Counted from the first letter of the stretch, positions 24,462-34,042 are shown. The stretch: 64,000 nt of DNA from REEB506 sp049317545 (GCA_049317545.1 JBMOIB010000001.1:1-64000), one strand, 5' to 3'. Numbers and translations: made by a program. Notes: generated by a model not told the origin, from the letters alone.

Positions 24462-24874
24462 TGACGACGCCAACTCATTCCGGCCGCTGTTTGTGCGGTG
24501 CAGTGACGCTCGCCGGCCGCGGCGCGCCGAAAGGCATTCATTGCTGTCATTGTCGTGACTGCGCGCGTTGGAACGGCGGACCGCTGATGGCGGTCGAGTT
24601 CGAAGGCGGGATCGACGTCGCGGGTCCAGTCCGCTGGTTCGCCAGCTCCGAATGGGCCGAACGCGGATCGTGCGAGGCCTGCGGATCGGCGCTGCTCTGG
24701 CGGCTGAAGGACCTGTCGATGATCAATGCGGCGGTGGGCGCGTTCGACGACCAGTCGATCTTCGCGGGCATCGAAAGCCACATCTTCGTCGATTCCAAGC
24801 CAAGGTATTACGAGTTCGCGGACGACGCCCCGCGTCTGACCGCCGCCCAGTTTCTCGAAAGGCATCAGCCATGA
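24458..24874 (+). CDS. GFA (glutathione-dependent formaldehyde-activating) family protein
   Basis: A 138-residue zinc-binding protein of the GFA/CENP-V fold. Metal-ligand cysteines are in GRCLCGAVTL, HCCHCRDCARW and SCEACGSALLW. Some members act on S-hydroxymethyl-glutathione; most have no proven role. Start ATG-ATG at 24458 overlaps the GST stop by 4 bp, and its own stop overlaps gltB. The pairing of a glutathione-linked fold with a GST in one operon is suggestive but not proof of a shared substrate. Confidence 0.9.
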   Translation: MMTTPTHSGRCLCGAVTLAGRGAPKGIHCCHCRDCARWNGGPLMAVEFEGGIDVAGPVRWFASSEWAERGSCEACGSALLWRLKDLSMINAAVGAFDDQSIFAGIESHIFVDSKPRYYEFADDAPRLTAAQFLERHQP

Positions 24875-27800
24875 GTGAAGAGATCCGCCGCATGGAAGCC
24901 GAGCGCGCGCGGCTGGCCGTCGAGGGGCTGTGGCGCGAAGAGGACGAGCGCGATTCCTGCGGCGTGGGATTGATCGTCGCGATCGACGGCAAGCCGCGGC
25001 GCGAAGTCGTAACGATGGCGATCCGGGCGCTGAAGTCGCTTTGGCACCGCGGCGCAGTGGACGCCGACGGCAAGACCGGCGACGGCGCCGGCATTCTCGT
25101 AGACGCGCCGCAGGACTTTTTCCGCGAGGTCGTGACCCACGCGGGCCACAAGCCGCAGGCCGGGCCGATCTATGTCGGCCAGATCTTCCTGCCGCGCACC
25201 GACTTCGGCGCCCAGGAGACCGCGCGCACGATCGTCGAATCCGAAATCCTGCGCGCGGGATTCGAACTCTACGGCTGGCGCCAGGTGCCGGTGAACATCG
25301 CTGCGATCGGCGACAAGGCCAACGCCACGCGCCCCGAGATCGAGCAGGTCCTGTTCCGCGACCCGCAAGGCCGCAACGAGCGTTCGGTCGATCGCGATCT
25401 CTTCATCTGCCGCAGGCGGATCGAAAAGCGCGCGCTCGCGGCCAACATCATCGAGCTCTACGTCTGCTCTCTGTCGGCGCAGACGGTGATCTACAAGGGC
25501 ATGTTCCTCGCCGAGCAGATCGATGCCTTCTATCCGGACCTCAAGGACGAGCGCTTCGTTTCGTGCGTGGCGATCTATCACCAGCGCTATTCGACCAACA
25601 CCTTCCCGCAATGGCGTCTCGCCCAGCCCTTCCGCATGCTCGCGCACAACGGCGAGATCAACACGCTCAAGGGCAACACGAACTGGATGAAGAGCCATGA
25701 GATCCGCATGGCGTCGGAGGCTTTCGGAAAGGCCGACCAGGACGTCAAGCCGATCATTCAGCCCGGCGGTTCGGACAGCGCGGCGCTCGACAACGTATTC
25801 GAGGTTCTCGTGCGCGCCGGGCGCTCCGCGCCGATGGCCAAGGCGCTGCTGGTTCCGGAAGCGTGGGCCAAAAGCCAGACGATGTCTCCCGCGCGCCGCG
25901 CACTGTACGCCTATTGCTCGGCCGTCATGGAGCCGTGGGACGGGCCGGCCGCGCTCGCCATGTTCGACGGGCGCTGGGCGGTAGCGGGCCTCGACCGCAA
26001 CGGCCTGCGGCCGATGCGCTATGCGCTGACCACGGATGGTCTGTTGGTCGTCGGATCCGAAACCGGCATGGTTGCGCTGGACGACGATCGCGTCGTGCGT
26101 CGGGGTCGCTTGGGCGCCGGGAAGATGATCGCCGTCGATACAGAAGGCGGGCGCTTCTACGGGCCGGATGAGATCGTCGATCGGATCGCCGCCAAGCACC
26201 CCTACGAGAAATGGCTGCAAAGCGTCGTCGAGCTCGACTCGCGCCTCGCCGGTCCCGAGCCGCGCCTGTTCGCGTCGCGCGCCGAGCTGCTGCGGCGTCA
26301 ATTCGCCGCCGGCCTCACGTTGGAGGATCTCGAGCTGATCCTCCAGCCGATGATGGAGGAGGGCAAGGAGGCGATCGGCTCGATGGGCGACGACGCGCCG
26401 CTCGCCGTTCTCTCGGACAAGTATCGTCCGCTTTCGCATTATTTCCGCCAGAACTTCAGCCAGGTCACCAACCCGCCGATCGATCCGTTGCGCGAAGAAC
26501 GGGTGATGAGCCTTGCGACGCGCTTCAAGAACCTCGGCAACATCCTGGCGACTGACGAGACCCAGGCCGATGTCTACGTGCTCGCGAGCCCGGTGCTCAG
26601 CAACGGCATGTATGCGCGCATGCTGCAGGAACTCGGCGAGGCGGTCGCCGTGATCGATTGCACGTTCGAGGCGCCGTCGCGTCCGGAAGAGGCGGGCCCC
26701 GCGTTGCGCCGGGCGCTCGACCGCGTGCGCGCCGAGGCCGAAGAGGCGGTTCTTTCCGGCCGCTCGCACATCGTGCTGACGGACGAGCGCCAATCGGCGG
26801 GCCGGGTTGCGTGCCCGATGATCCTCGTCACCGGCGGCGTGCAGGCGCACCTGGCGCAGCGCGGCCTCCGCTCCTATTGCTCGATCACCGTGCGCAGCGC
26901 GGAATGCCTCGACACGCACTATTTCGCAGTCCTGATCGGCGTCGGCGCGACGACCGTGAACGCCTACCTCGCGCTCGATGCGATCGCCGACCGCGTGCAG
27001 CGCGGCATTGGCGGCGTCGAGAGCGTCGAAGCGGCCGTGCAGAACTTCAAGAAGGCGATCGAAGCCGGCCTTCTCAAGATCATGTCCAAGATGGGCATCG
27101 CGGTGATCTCGTCCTATCGCGGCGGGATGAATTTCGAAGCGATCGGGCTGTCGCGCGCGCTGGTCGACGAATACTTTCCGGGCCTCACGAGCCGCATCTC
27201 GGGAATCGGCTTGTCCGGCCTCGCCCAGGAAGCCGCCGAGTTGCACGCCAAGGCGTTCGACGAGCAGGTCCTCGCGCTGCCGGTCGGCGGCCTCTACCGC
27301 TACCGCGCCAGCGGCGAGCGCCACGCGCTCGAAGCCGCCCACATCCACCAATTGCAGCACGCCGTCGCGACCGGATCCTACGAGGCCTACAAGGGCTATT
27401 CGCATGCCGTGCGCGAGCGGCGTCTGCGCGAGCCGATCCAGCTGCGCGACCTCCTTGAGATCCGTGACGGCGTGCGGCCCGAGATCCCGCTCTGGGAAGT
27501 CGAGAACCTCAACGAGATCCGCAAACGCTTCGTCACGCCCGGCATGTCTTTGGGCGCCCTCTCGCCGGAAGCGCACGGTGTATTGAATGTCGCCATGAAC
27601 CGGATCGGAGCCAAGTCGGTCTCGGGCGAGGGCGGCGAGGACCCGGCGCGCTACATCCCGGCGCCGAACGGCGACAACATGAATTCCGCGGTCAAGCAGA
27701 TCGCCTCTGGACGGTTCGGCGTGACAGCCGAGTATCTGAACCAATGCCGCGAGATCGAGATCAAGGTCGCGCAGGGCGCCAAGCCGGGAGAGGGCGGACA

Positions 27801-29409
27801 GCTCCCGGGCTTCAAGGTCACCGAGATGATCGCGCGGCTGCGGCACGCGACGCAGGGCGTGATGCTGATCTCCCCGCCGCCGCACCACGACATCTACTCG
27901 ATCGAGGACCTCGCCCAGCTGATCTATGATCTCAAGCAGATCAACCCGATCGCGCGGGTGTGCGTGAAGCTCGTGTCGCAGCAGGGCGTCGGCACGGTCG
28001 CGGCCGGCGTCGCCAAAGCGAAGGCGGACGTGATCCTGATTTCCGGCCACGTCGGCGGCACCGGGGCGTCGCCTCAGACGTCGATCAAGTACGCCGGCGC
28101 GCCATGGGAAATGGGCCTCGCGGAAACGCACCAGGTCCTGACGCTCAATAACCTGCGCCATCGCGTCGTGCTGCGCACCGATGGCGGCCTGCGCACTGGG
28201 CGCGACGTCGTCGTAGCTGCTTTGCTTGGCGCGGAAGAGTACGGCATCGGCACGGCGTCGCTCGTCGCGATGGGCTGCATCATGGTGCGCCAGTGCCATT
28301 CCAACACCTGCCCCGTGGGGATCTGCACGCAGGACGAGGCGCTGCGCGGCAAGTTCACCGGCTCTCCGGAGAAGGTCGTCAATCTGATGTCGTTCATCGC
28401 CGAGGAAGTGCGCGAACTGCTGGCCCAGCTCGGCTTCAAAAGCCTCAACGAGGTCATCGGCCGCACGGACCTGATCGAGCAGATCAGCCGCGGAGCGTCC
28501 CACCTCGACGATCTCGACCTAAACCCGCTCCTGGTGCGCGTCGACAGTCCGCACCCGCCCTATTGCACGCGGGAAGGCCGGGTCGAGGTCGACGACACGC
28601 TCGACGCCCAGATCCTGCGCGACGGCGCGGCCTTCTTCGAGCGCGGCGAAAAGATGCAGCTGACCTATGCGGTGCGAAACACGCAGCGTGCGATCGGGGC
28701 CCGCTCGTCCTCCGCGATCGTGCGCAAGTGGGGGATGGCGGCATTGCCAGAGGGGCGCCTCACGCTCAGTCTTAAGGGCTCGGCCGGCCAGTCGCTCGGC
28801 GCCTTCCTCGTGCAGGGGGTGACGATCGACGTCACCGGCGATTCCAATGATTATGTCGGCAAGGGCTTGTCCGGCGGCACCATCGCGCTGCGCCCGGCGC
28901 CGCGGTTCGAGATCGCCGCCGCTGACAACACCATCATCGGCAACACGGTTCTTTACGGGGCGACGAGCGGCAAGCTGTTCGCGGCCGGCCAGGCGGGCGA
29001 GCGGTTCGCGGTGCGCAATTCCGGCGCGACCGCCGTGATCGAGGGCTGCGGCGCCAACGGTTGCGAGTACATGACCGGCGGCATGGCCGTGATCCTCGGC
29101 GACGTCGGCGAGAACTTCGGCGCCGGCATGACCGGCGGGATGGCGTTCGTCTATGACCCAGACGGCCGGTTTCCGCTGATGGCCAATGGCGACACCATCA
29201 TCTGGCGGCGGATTGGCTCCGCGGCCTGGGCGGAAAAACTCGTGGCCCTCATGGAGGAGCATGTCGAGCGCACCGGCAGTGTCCGCGCGCGCACGCTGCT
29301 TGCGTCCTGGCCGGAGGCGCGCGGCGCGTTCTGGCAGGTGACGCCGAAGGAGATGCTATCCAGGCTTACGATCCCGCTGGACGATCCCGCGTCGGTCGCC
29401 GCCGAATAG
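24871..29409 (+). CDS. gltB: Glutamate synthase large subunit
   Basis: A 1512-residue GOGAT alpha subunit, full length. The class II glutaminase nucleophile is Cys30 (RDSCGVGLIVAIDG), exposed after removal of a 29-residue propeptide. QRYSTNTFPQWRLAQPFRMLAHNGEINT is the amidotransferase core. The synthase domain binds FMN and a 3Fe-4S cluster through Cys1136, Cys1142 and Cys1147. A C-terminal beta-helix (GGxAVILG repeats) ends the protein. The start MSEEIRRMEAERARL is the ATG that overlaps the GFA stop; earlier in-frame codons lie inside that gene. Confidence 0.98.
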   Translation: MSEEIRRMEAERARLAVEGLWREEDERDSCGVGLIVAIDGKPRREVVTMAIRALKSLWHRGAVDADGKTGDGAGILVDAPQDFFREVVTHAGHKPQAGPIYVGQIFLPRTDFGAQETARTIVESEILRAGFELYGWRQVPVNIAAIGDKANATRPEIEQVLFRDPQGRNERSVDRDLFICRRRIEKRALAANIIELYVCSLSAQTVIYKGMFLAEQIDAFYPDLKDERFVSCVAIYHQRYSTNTFPQWRLAQPFRMLAHNGEINTLKGNTNWMKSHEIRMASEAFGKADQDVKPIIQPGGSDSAALDNVFEVLVRAGRSAPMAKALLVPEAWAKSQTMSPARRALYAYCSAVMEPWDGPAALAMFDGRWAVAGLDRNGLRPMRYALTTDGLLVVGSETGMVALDDDRVVRRGRLGAGKMIAVDTEGGRFYGPDEIVDRIAAKHPYEKWLQSVVELDSRLAGPEPRLFASRAELLRRQFAAGLTLEDLELILQPMMEEGKEAIGSMGDDAPLAVLSDKYRPLSHYFRQNFSQVTNPPIDPLREERVMSLATRFKNLGNILATDETQADVYVLASPVLSNGMYARMLQELGEAVAVIDCTFEAPSRPEEAGPALRRALDRVRAEAEEAVLSGRSHIVLTDERQSAGRVACPMILVTGGVQAHLAQRGLRSYCSITVRSAECLDTHYFAVLIGVGATTVNAYLALDAIADRVQRGIGGVESVEAAVQNFKKAIEAGLLKIMSKMGIAVISSYRGGMNFEAIGLSRALVDEYFPGLTSRISGIGLSGLAQEAAELHAKAFDEQVLALPVGGLYRYRASGERHALEAAHIHQLQHAVATGSYEAYKGYSHAVRERRLREPIQLRDLLEIRDGVRPEIPLWEVENLNEIRKRFVTPGMSLGALSPEAHGVLNVAMNRIGAKSVSGEGGEDPARYIPAPNGDNMNSAVKQIASGRFGVTAEYLNQCREIEIKVAQGAKPGEGGQLPGFKVTEMIARLRHATQGVMLISPPPHHDIYSIEDLAQLIYDLKQINPIARVCVKLVSQQGVGTVAAGVAKAKADVILISGHVGGTGASPQTSIKYAGAPWEMGLAETHQVLTLNNLRHRVVLRTDGGLRTGRDVVVAALLGAEEYGIGTASLVAMGCIMVRQCHSNTCPVGICTQDEALRGKFTGSPEKVVNLMSFIAEEVRELLAQLGFKSLNEVIGRTDLIEQISRGASHLDDLDLNPLLVRVDSPHPPYCTREGRVEVDDTLDAQILRDGAAFFERGEKMQLTYAVRNTQRAIGARSSSAIVRKWGMAALPEGRLTLSLKGSAGQSLGAFLVQGVTIDVTGDSNDYVGKGLSGGTIALRPAPRFEIAAADNTIIGNTVLYGATSGKLFAAGQAGERFAVRNSGATAVIEGCGANGCEYMTGGMAVILGDVGENFGAGMTGGMAFVYDPDGRFPLMANGDTIIWRRIGSAAWAEKLVALMEEHVERTGSVRARTLLASWPEARGAFWQVTPKEMLSRLTIPLDDPASVAAE

Positions 29410-29504
29410 ACGCCGCCTCGATCCTGGGGCGGATCGCGCTATAGTTCGGTCGCCTGGACGCCGCCCCCTGGACCGCGCAAGGAACTCGACCGGAGACCGC
29501 CGCC

Positions 29505-30461
29505 ATGGCCGCCGACAGCATCAAGCCGCGCCTGACCAGCGCCGAGGCCTCGGCGATCACGCGAAGGATCGCGCTGGCCTCGGTGGCTGTGGCCGTCGTG
29601 TTGATCGTGCTGAAGGCCTGGGCGTGGTTCGCGTCCGGGTCGGTTGCGATGCTGTCGTCGCTCGCCGATTCCGTGCTCGATTTTGCGGCTTCGCTGTTCA
29701 CCTACTTCGCCGTCCGTTACGCCGCCACGCCGCCCGACGGCGAGCACCGCTATGGCCACGGCAAGGCCGAGGCGTTCGCCGGGCTGTTCCAGGCGGGGCT
29801 CGTGGCAGTGTCGGCGGCCTTGATCCTCGTTGAAGCCGCGCGCCGGATCGCCGCGCCGGAACCCGTGCGCGCGGGCGAGGAATCGCTCGTGGTCATGGGC
29901 CTTTCGATCCTTTTGACGAGCGCGTTGGTGCTGGCGCAGAGCCGCGCCATCGCACAGACCGGGTCGGTCGCCACCAAGGGCGATCGGGAGCACTACGCCG
30001 CCGACTTGACGAGCAATATCGTCGTCGTCTTCGGCATCGCGGCGGGGCATTTTCTCGGTTGGAGCTGGGCGGATGCGGCGGCGGGCATTCTGGTCGCCTG
30101 CTGGCTGGCGCTCGGCGCCTATGAGGTCGCGCGCGAATCCGCCGACCATTTGATGGATCGCGAATTGCCTGACGAAGACCGCGCCCGCATCGAGGCTCTG
30201 GCCCGCGATGATCCGGCGATCCTCGGCGTGCACGATCTGCGCACCCGATCGTCGGGGCCGTTCATTCACATCCAGTTCCACGCCGACCTCGATCCTGAGA
30301 TCAGCCTCAAGGCGGCGCACGAGGTCGTCGTCGCCGCCGAGGCGCGCATTCGCACGGCCTATCCGGCAGCCGACGTGATCATCCACCCCGACCCGGCAGA
30401 CGGCGTCGATCCGCACGGCCACGAAGCGTTCCTCGAAGGCCGTGCCGCGCGCGCCCGGTGA
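29505..30461 (+). CDS. Cation diffusion facilitator (CDF) metal efflux transporter
   Basis: A 318-residue CDF transporter, likely exporting Fe2+, Zn2+ or Mn2+ from the cytosol. Membrane metal-site motifs are SLADSVLDFAAS in helix 2 and HYAADLTSN in helix 5 (an HxxxD-DxxxD type set suggests Fe/Zn/Mn range). HRYGHGKAEAFAGL is the conserved loop. The C-terminal cytosolic metallochaperone-like domain includes HDLRTRSSGPFIHIQFH. Six membrane helices are visible. Its 3' end overlaps the GTG start of queG by 20 bp. Confidence 0.92.
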   Translation: MAADSIKPRLTSAEASAITRRIALASVAVAVVLIVLKAWAWFASGSVAMLSSLADSVLDFAASLFTYFAVRYAATPPDGEHRYGHGKAEAFAGLFQAGLVAVSAALILVEAARRIAAPEPVRAGEESLVVMGLSILLTSALVLAQSRAIAQTGSVATKGDREHYAADLTSNIVVVFGIAAGHFLGWSWADAAAGILVACWLALGAYEVARESADHLMDRELPDEDRARIEALARDDPAILGVHDLRTRSSGPFIHIQFHADLDPEISLKAAHEVVVAAEARIRTAYPAADVIIHPDPADGVDPHGHEAFLEGRAARAR

Positions 30462-31593
30462 AACGTCGGGCGCGGACCTGGCGGCCGACCTGAGAGCGCA
30501 GGCGCGCGCGCTTGGCTTCGACGCGATCGGGATCGCCGACGCCGCCGCGCCCTGGCCGGCGGCCGCGCGTCTCGCTGAGTTCCTGGCCGACGGTCGCCAC
30601 GGCGAGATGGCCTGGATGGATACGCCGCGGCGCGCCCATCCGTTGGCGCTCTGGCCGCAGGCGCGCAGCGCGATCATGCTCGGTCTGAACTACGGACCCG
30701 ACGGCGATCCGCTCGAGCTTCTGGCCCAACGCGATCGCGGCGCCATCTCCGTCTATGCGGTGCGGCGCGACTATCACGACGTGGTCAAAACCGGCCTGAA
30801 GGCGCTGGCGCGCCGGCTCGCGGACGCGTCGGGCGGCGAGGTGAAGGTGTTCGTCGACACCGCGCCCCTGATGGAGAAGCCGCTCGCCGCGCGGGCAGGG
30901 CTCGGTTGGCAGGGCAAACACACCAATCTCGTGTCGCGCTCCCACGGCTCCTGGCTGTTCCTCGGCGCGATCCTCACCGACGTCGCTTTGCCGGCGGACG
31001 CGCCCGAGGCCGACCATTGCGGGAGCTGCAGCGCCTGCCTCGACATCTGCCCGACGCGCGCGTTCCCGAAGCCTTACCAACTCGATGCGCGCCGCTGTCT
31101 CGCCTACCTTTCGATCGAGCACAAAGGCCCGATCCCCCACGAATTCCGGGTCCCGATGGGCAACCGCATCTTCGGGTGCGACGATTGCCTGGCCGTCTGT
31201 CCGTGGAACAAGTTCGCTGGCGTCGCTCGCGAGGCGCGCTTGGCGACGCGCGAGGAGCTGCAGGGCCGTCCTCTGGTCGACCTCGCGGGGCTGGACGATC
31301 CGGCCTTCCGGGCCCTGTTCGCCGGGACGCCGGTCAAGCGCACCGGGCGCGACCGGTTCGTGCGCAATGTCCTGATCGCGATCGGCAATTCAGGCGCGCC
31401 AGCGCTGGCTGCGGCGGCCGAGGCCCGGCTCGAGGATGAAAGCCCGCTGGTGCGCGGAGCCGCCGTCTGGGCGCTCTCCCGGCTTGACCCGGCGCGATTC
31501 GCAGCGCTCAAGATCGGCCGCGCGGACGCCGAACGCGATCCGGACGTGGGGGTCGAATGGCAAGCGAACGTCAATCCGGCCGGTCCTGGCTGA
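30442..31593 (+). CDS. queG: Epoxyqueuosine reductase QueG
   Basis: A 383-residue cobalamin-dependent enzyme that performs the last step of queuosine synthesis in tRNA. Two 4Fe-4S motifs are intact, CGSCSACLDICP and CDDCLAVCPWNKF, together with GWQGKHTNLVSRSHGSW and AYLSIEHKGPIP. The C-terminal part has HEAT-like helices (GNSGAPALAAAAEARLEDESPLVRGAAVWALSRL). A GTG start at 30442 overlaps the CDF gene by 20 bp; its end overlaps mtgA by 37 bp. Cytosolic. Confidence 0.94.
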   Translation: MPRAPGETSGADLAADLRAQARALGFDAIGIADAAAPWPAAARLAEFLADGRHGEMAWMDTPRRAHPLALWPQARSAIMLGLNYGPDGDPLELLAQRDRGAISVYAVRRDYHDVVKTGLKALARRLADASGGEVKVFVDTAPLMEKPLAARAGLGWQGKHTNLVSRSHGSWLFLGAILTDVALPADAPEADHCGSCSACLDICPTRAFPKPYQLDARRCLAYLSIEHKGPIPHEFRVPMGNRIFGCDDCLAVCPWNKFAGVAREARLATREELQGRPLVDLAGLDDPAFRALFAGTPVKRTGRDRFVRNVLIAIGNSGAPALAAAAEARLEDESPLVRGAAVWALSRLDPARFAALKIGRADAERDPDVGVEWQANVNPAGPG

Positions 31594-32528
31594 AGCCGCA
31601 GGGATCGTGGCTCGCGCGCCTCTTCATCTTGGCGTTCGTGGTGGTCATTCTGGTCCCGCTGGCGCTGACCCTGGCGTTCCGGTTCGTCAATCCGCCGGCG
31701 ACGCTGCTCATGGTCCAGCGCGCGCTCGAAGGCGAAACGCTGCGCCATGAGGCGCGACCCTATGCCGAGATTTCGCCGCACCTGATGCGCGCCGTGATCG
31801 CCGCCGAGGACGCCAAATTCTGTTCGCACCGCGGCTTCGACCTGGAAGCGATCGACAACGCCATTGAATACAACCAGCAGGCCGAAGATCGCGGGTCGAC
31901 CAAGCGCCGTGGCGCCTCCACCATCAGCCAGCAGACCGCGAAGAACGTCTTCCTGTGGCCGCAGCGTTCGTGGCTGCGCAAAGGCCTGGAGACCTATTTC
32001 ACGCTGCTCATCGAATACACGTGGCCGAAGCGACGGATTCTCGAGGCCTATCTCAATGTCGCGGAATGGGGCGAGGGGCGGTTCGGCGCCGAAGCGGCGG
32101 CCCAGGCGGTCTTCGGCGTCTCCGCAAAGGACCTGACGCCGGCGCAGGCCGCGCGTCTCGCGGCCGTTCTGCCGAGCCCCAACAAATGGAGCGCCGAAAA
32201 GCCCGGACCGTACGTCCGGCGGCGCGCGGCCGTGATCGAACAGCGTATGCGGGTGGTGCAGGCCGATGGGCTGGACTCTTGCGTCTTGCCGCGCATCGCG
32301 CCGTCGCCGAAGCCGCGCAAAGAGCCGAAGGGGCCGCCGCCTCTCGTCGAAGCGCCGAAGGCGCCGGAGGTCACGACGCCGGAAGTCCTCGAACCCTTGC
32401 CGCCGCTGCTCGAGGCGCCTCTGGAGGATCCGTCGCCTGAGGCTGCGCCGGTCGCGGCCGAGCCCGCGGCTGCCGAACCGCCGCCGCCGGCGCCGTCGCG
32501 GATCGATCCGCCCGTCATCAGTCCTTAG
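31557..32528 (+). CDS. mtgA: Monofunctional biosynthetic peptidoglycan transglycosylase
   Basis: A 323-residue GT51 glycosyltransferase that polymerises lipid II. One membrane helix near residues 20-45 anchors the periplasmic catalytic domain. The two catalytic Glu motifs are visible: AAEDAKFCSHRGFD, and the later LNVAEWGEGRFGAEAAAQ; GASTISQQTAKNVFLWPQRSWLRKG is the conserved block between. Unlike typical MtgA, a tail of about 85 residues follows, rich in Pro, Glu and Ala. The ATG lies 37 bp inside queG. Confidence 0.94.
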   Translation: MASERQSGRSWLKPQGSWLARLFILAFVVVILVPLALTLAFRFVNPPATLLMVQRALEGETLRHEARPYAEISPHLMRAVIAAEDAKFCSHRGFDLEAIDNAIEYNQQAEDRGSTKRRGASTISQQTAKNVFLWPQRSWLRKGLETYFTLLIEYTWPKRRILEAYLNVAEWGEGRFGAEAAAQAVFGVSAKDLTPAQAARLAAVLPSPNKWSAEKPGPYVRRRAAVIEQRMRVVQADGLDSCVLPRIAPSPKPRKEPKGPPPLVEAPKAPEVTTPEVLEPLPPLLEAPLEDPSPEAAPVAAEPAAAEPPPPAPSRIDPPVISP

Positions 32529-32536
32529 GGAAGCGG

Positions 32537-33190
32537 TTAGTCCGGGGCGCGGCCCGTGCGGCGGGCTTCGCGGGCGCGACCGAGCGCGAGCAGGGTCTCA
32601 ACGTTGCGGGGTTCGAGGGAAACGGCCTCGGCCGCGTCTTTTTCGGCCAATTCGAAGGCGTCCTGGCGCATGCGCGCTTCGGCGCGCAGACGCAGGGCGA
32701 GGGGATCTTTCGGGCGGATATCGAGAGCGGTGGACAGGTCGGACTCGGCGCCGCGCCAGTCCGTATTCAGCGCGCGCGCCCGGGCCCGGTCGATCAGCAG
32801 GTCAGCGTCGCCCGGCGCCATGGCGACCGCCCGATCGAGCGCCTGTTTGGCGCGGGCGCCATTCGCCGCCAGGATCCAGGCATTGCCGGCGCGCGCCAGC
32901 ATGGCGGCTTTGTCGGAATCGTTCGGCGCATCGATGGCGAGGCTCTCGAATTGCCGCGCGGCGAGATCGGGCTTCTTGCGGCCGACGTCGGCGATCGCCG
33001 AGCAAAGATAGGCCTCGCGCACGTGCGCCTCGGCGATCCACTGGCGCGCGGCCTCGTAGCCCGCGTCGGCGTCGCGATCGACGGCGGCGATGCAGGTTTG
33101 CAGGCGATCGCGATCGGCGGACTGGCCGACAGTGGGGGCGAGCGGCTGGGCGGCGGCCAACGCCTGGACGAGGATGAAAGCGGCGAGCAT
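32537..33190 (-). CDS. Exported TPR-repeat protein
   Basis: A 217-residue protein with a short hydrophobic leader (AAFILVQALAAAQPLA) that should direct export, followed by tetratricopeptide-like helices: AARQFESLAIDAPNDSDKAAMLARAGNAWILAANGARAKQALDRAVAMAPGDADLL and DLSTALDIRPKDPLALRLRAEARMRQDAFELAEKDAAEAVSLEP. Likely a periplasmic adaptor; no specific function can be read. Divergent from the SDR gene with only 9 bp between start codons, so the promoters overlap coding sequence. Confidence 0.75.
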   Translation of the reverse strand: MLAAFILVQALAAAQPLAPTVGQSADRDRLQTCIAAVDRDADAGYEAARQWIAEAHVREAYLCSAIADVGRKKPDLAARQFESLAIDAPNDSDKAAMLARAGNAWILAANGARAKQALDRAVAMAPGDADLLIDRARARALNTDWRGAESDLSTALDIRPKDPLALRLRAEARMRQDAFELAEKDAAEAVSLEPRNVETLLALGRAREARRTGRAPD

Positions 33191-33199
33191 GGTGCACCC

Positions 33200-34042
33200 A
33201 TGGGCGAGACGAAGCGGGATGGCAAGGCGAGCAGCAGATTGCTCGCATTAGGTTTCGGTTATGTGGCGCAGTCGCTTGCGCGGCGGCTTTCTGCGCAGGG
33301 CTGGGACGTGGTCGGCACGAACCGATCCGGCCGCGACGGCGCGCTCGCCTTCGATGGCGCGGCGAGCCCTGACTTAGTCGCGGTGGCCCAGCGCGCGGAC
33401 GCGGTCTTGATCTCGATCCCGCCGGACGACGGAGGCTGCCCGGCAGCGCGCGCTCTGCCGACGATTAGCGCCGGCTGGGTCGGCTATCTTTCGACCACCG
33501 GCGTTTATGGCGATCTGGGCGGACGCTGGGCGTTCGAATGGTCGCCGCTGCGGCCGACCAGCGACATCGCGGCCCGCCGCGCGCTGGCCGAGGCGCAATG
33601 GAGCGCCCGCGGCGCCCACATTTTCCGGTTGCCGGGGATTTATGGGCCTGGACGTTCGGCCTTCGACCGCCTGCGCGCGGGCGACGCGCAACGCATCGTC
33701 AAGGCTGGCCAAGTGTTCTCGCGCGCGCATGTCGACGACATTTCAGCGGCGCTTCGCCTGTCGATCGCCCAGCCCAACGCCTGTCGCGCCTACAATATCT
33801 GCGATGACGAACCGGCCCCGCCGCAGGATGTGATCGTCGAGGCGGCGCGGCTGCTCGGCGTTGCGCCGCCGCCGGAAATTCCCTTCGAAGCGGCGACACT
33901 GTCGCCCATGGCGCGACGCTTCTATCAGGACGGCAAGCGCGTTTCGAACGCCCGCGCCAAGGCGGAGCTCCGCTGGCGGCCGTTGTATCCCTCCTATCGC
34001 GAAGGCCTCGCGGCGATCCTGGCTTCGGAGCATTCGCAATGA
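33200..34042 (+). CDS. NAD(P)-binding SDR-like protein (YeeZ-type)
   Basis: A 280-residue atypical extended short-chain dehydrogenase. The nucleotide-binding turn is LALGFGYVAQSLARRL. Further blocks are AVLISIPPDDGG, VGYLSTTGVYGDLGGRW, FRLPGIYGPGRSAFDRLRAG and FSRAHVDDISAALRLSI. The catalytic YxxxK Tyr-Lys pair is not evident, as in YeeZ relatives. The ATG at 33200 is selected; the upstream extension is antisense to the TPR gene. The stop overlaps the next gene by 4 bp. Confidence 0.85.
   Translation: MGETKRDGKASSRLLALGFGYVAQSLARRLSAQGWDVVGTNRSGRDGALAFDGAASPDLVAVAQRADAVLISIPPDDGGCPAARALPTISAGWVGYLSTTGVYGDLGGRWAFEWSPLRPTSDIAARRALAEAQWSARGAHIFRLPGIYGPGRSAFDRLRAGDAQRIVKAGQVFSRAHVDDISAALRLSIAQPNACRAYNICDDEPAPPQDVIVEAARLLGVAPPPEIPFEAATLSPMARRFYQDGKRVSNARAKAELRWRPLYPSYREGLAAILASEHSQ

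Noticed and set aside
24865..28503. A 1212-codon minus-strand open frame inside gltB
   Set aside because: Antisense shadow of gltB with no domain, no ribosome site and typical His/Arg-rich antisense composition.
30457..30470. GTGAAACGTC as another parS half site
   Set aside because: Only one half is present and it lies inside the queG coding start; similar single halves occur several times by chance.
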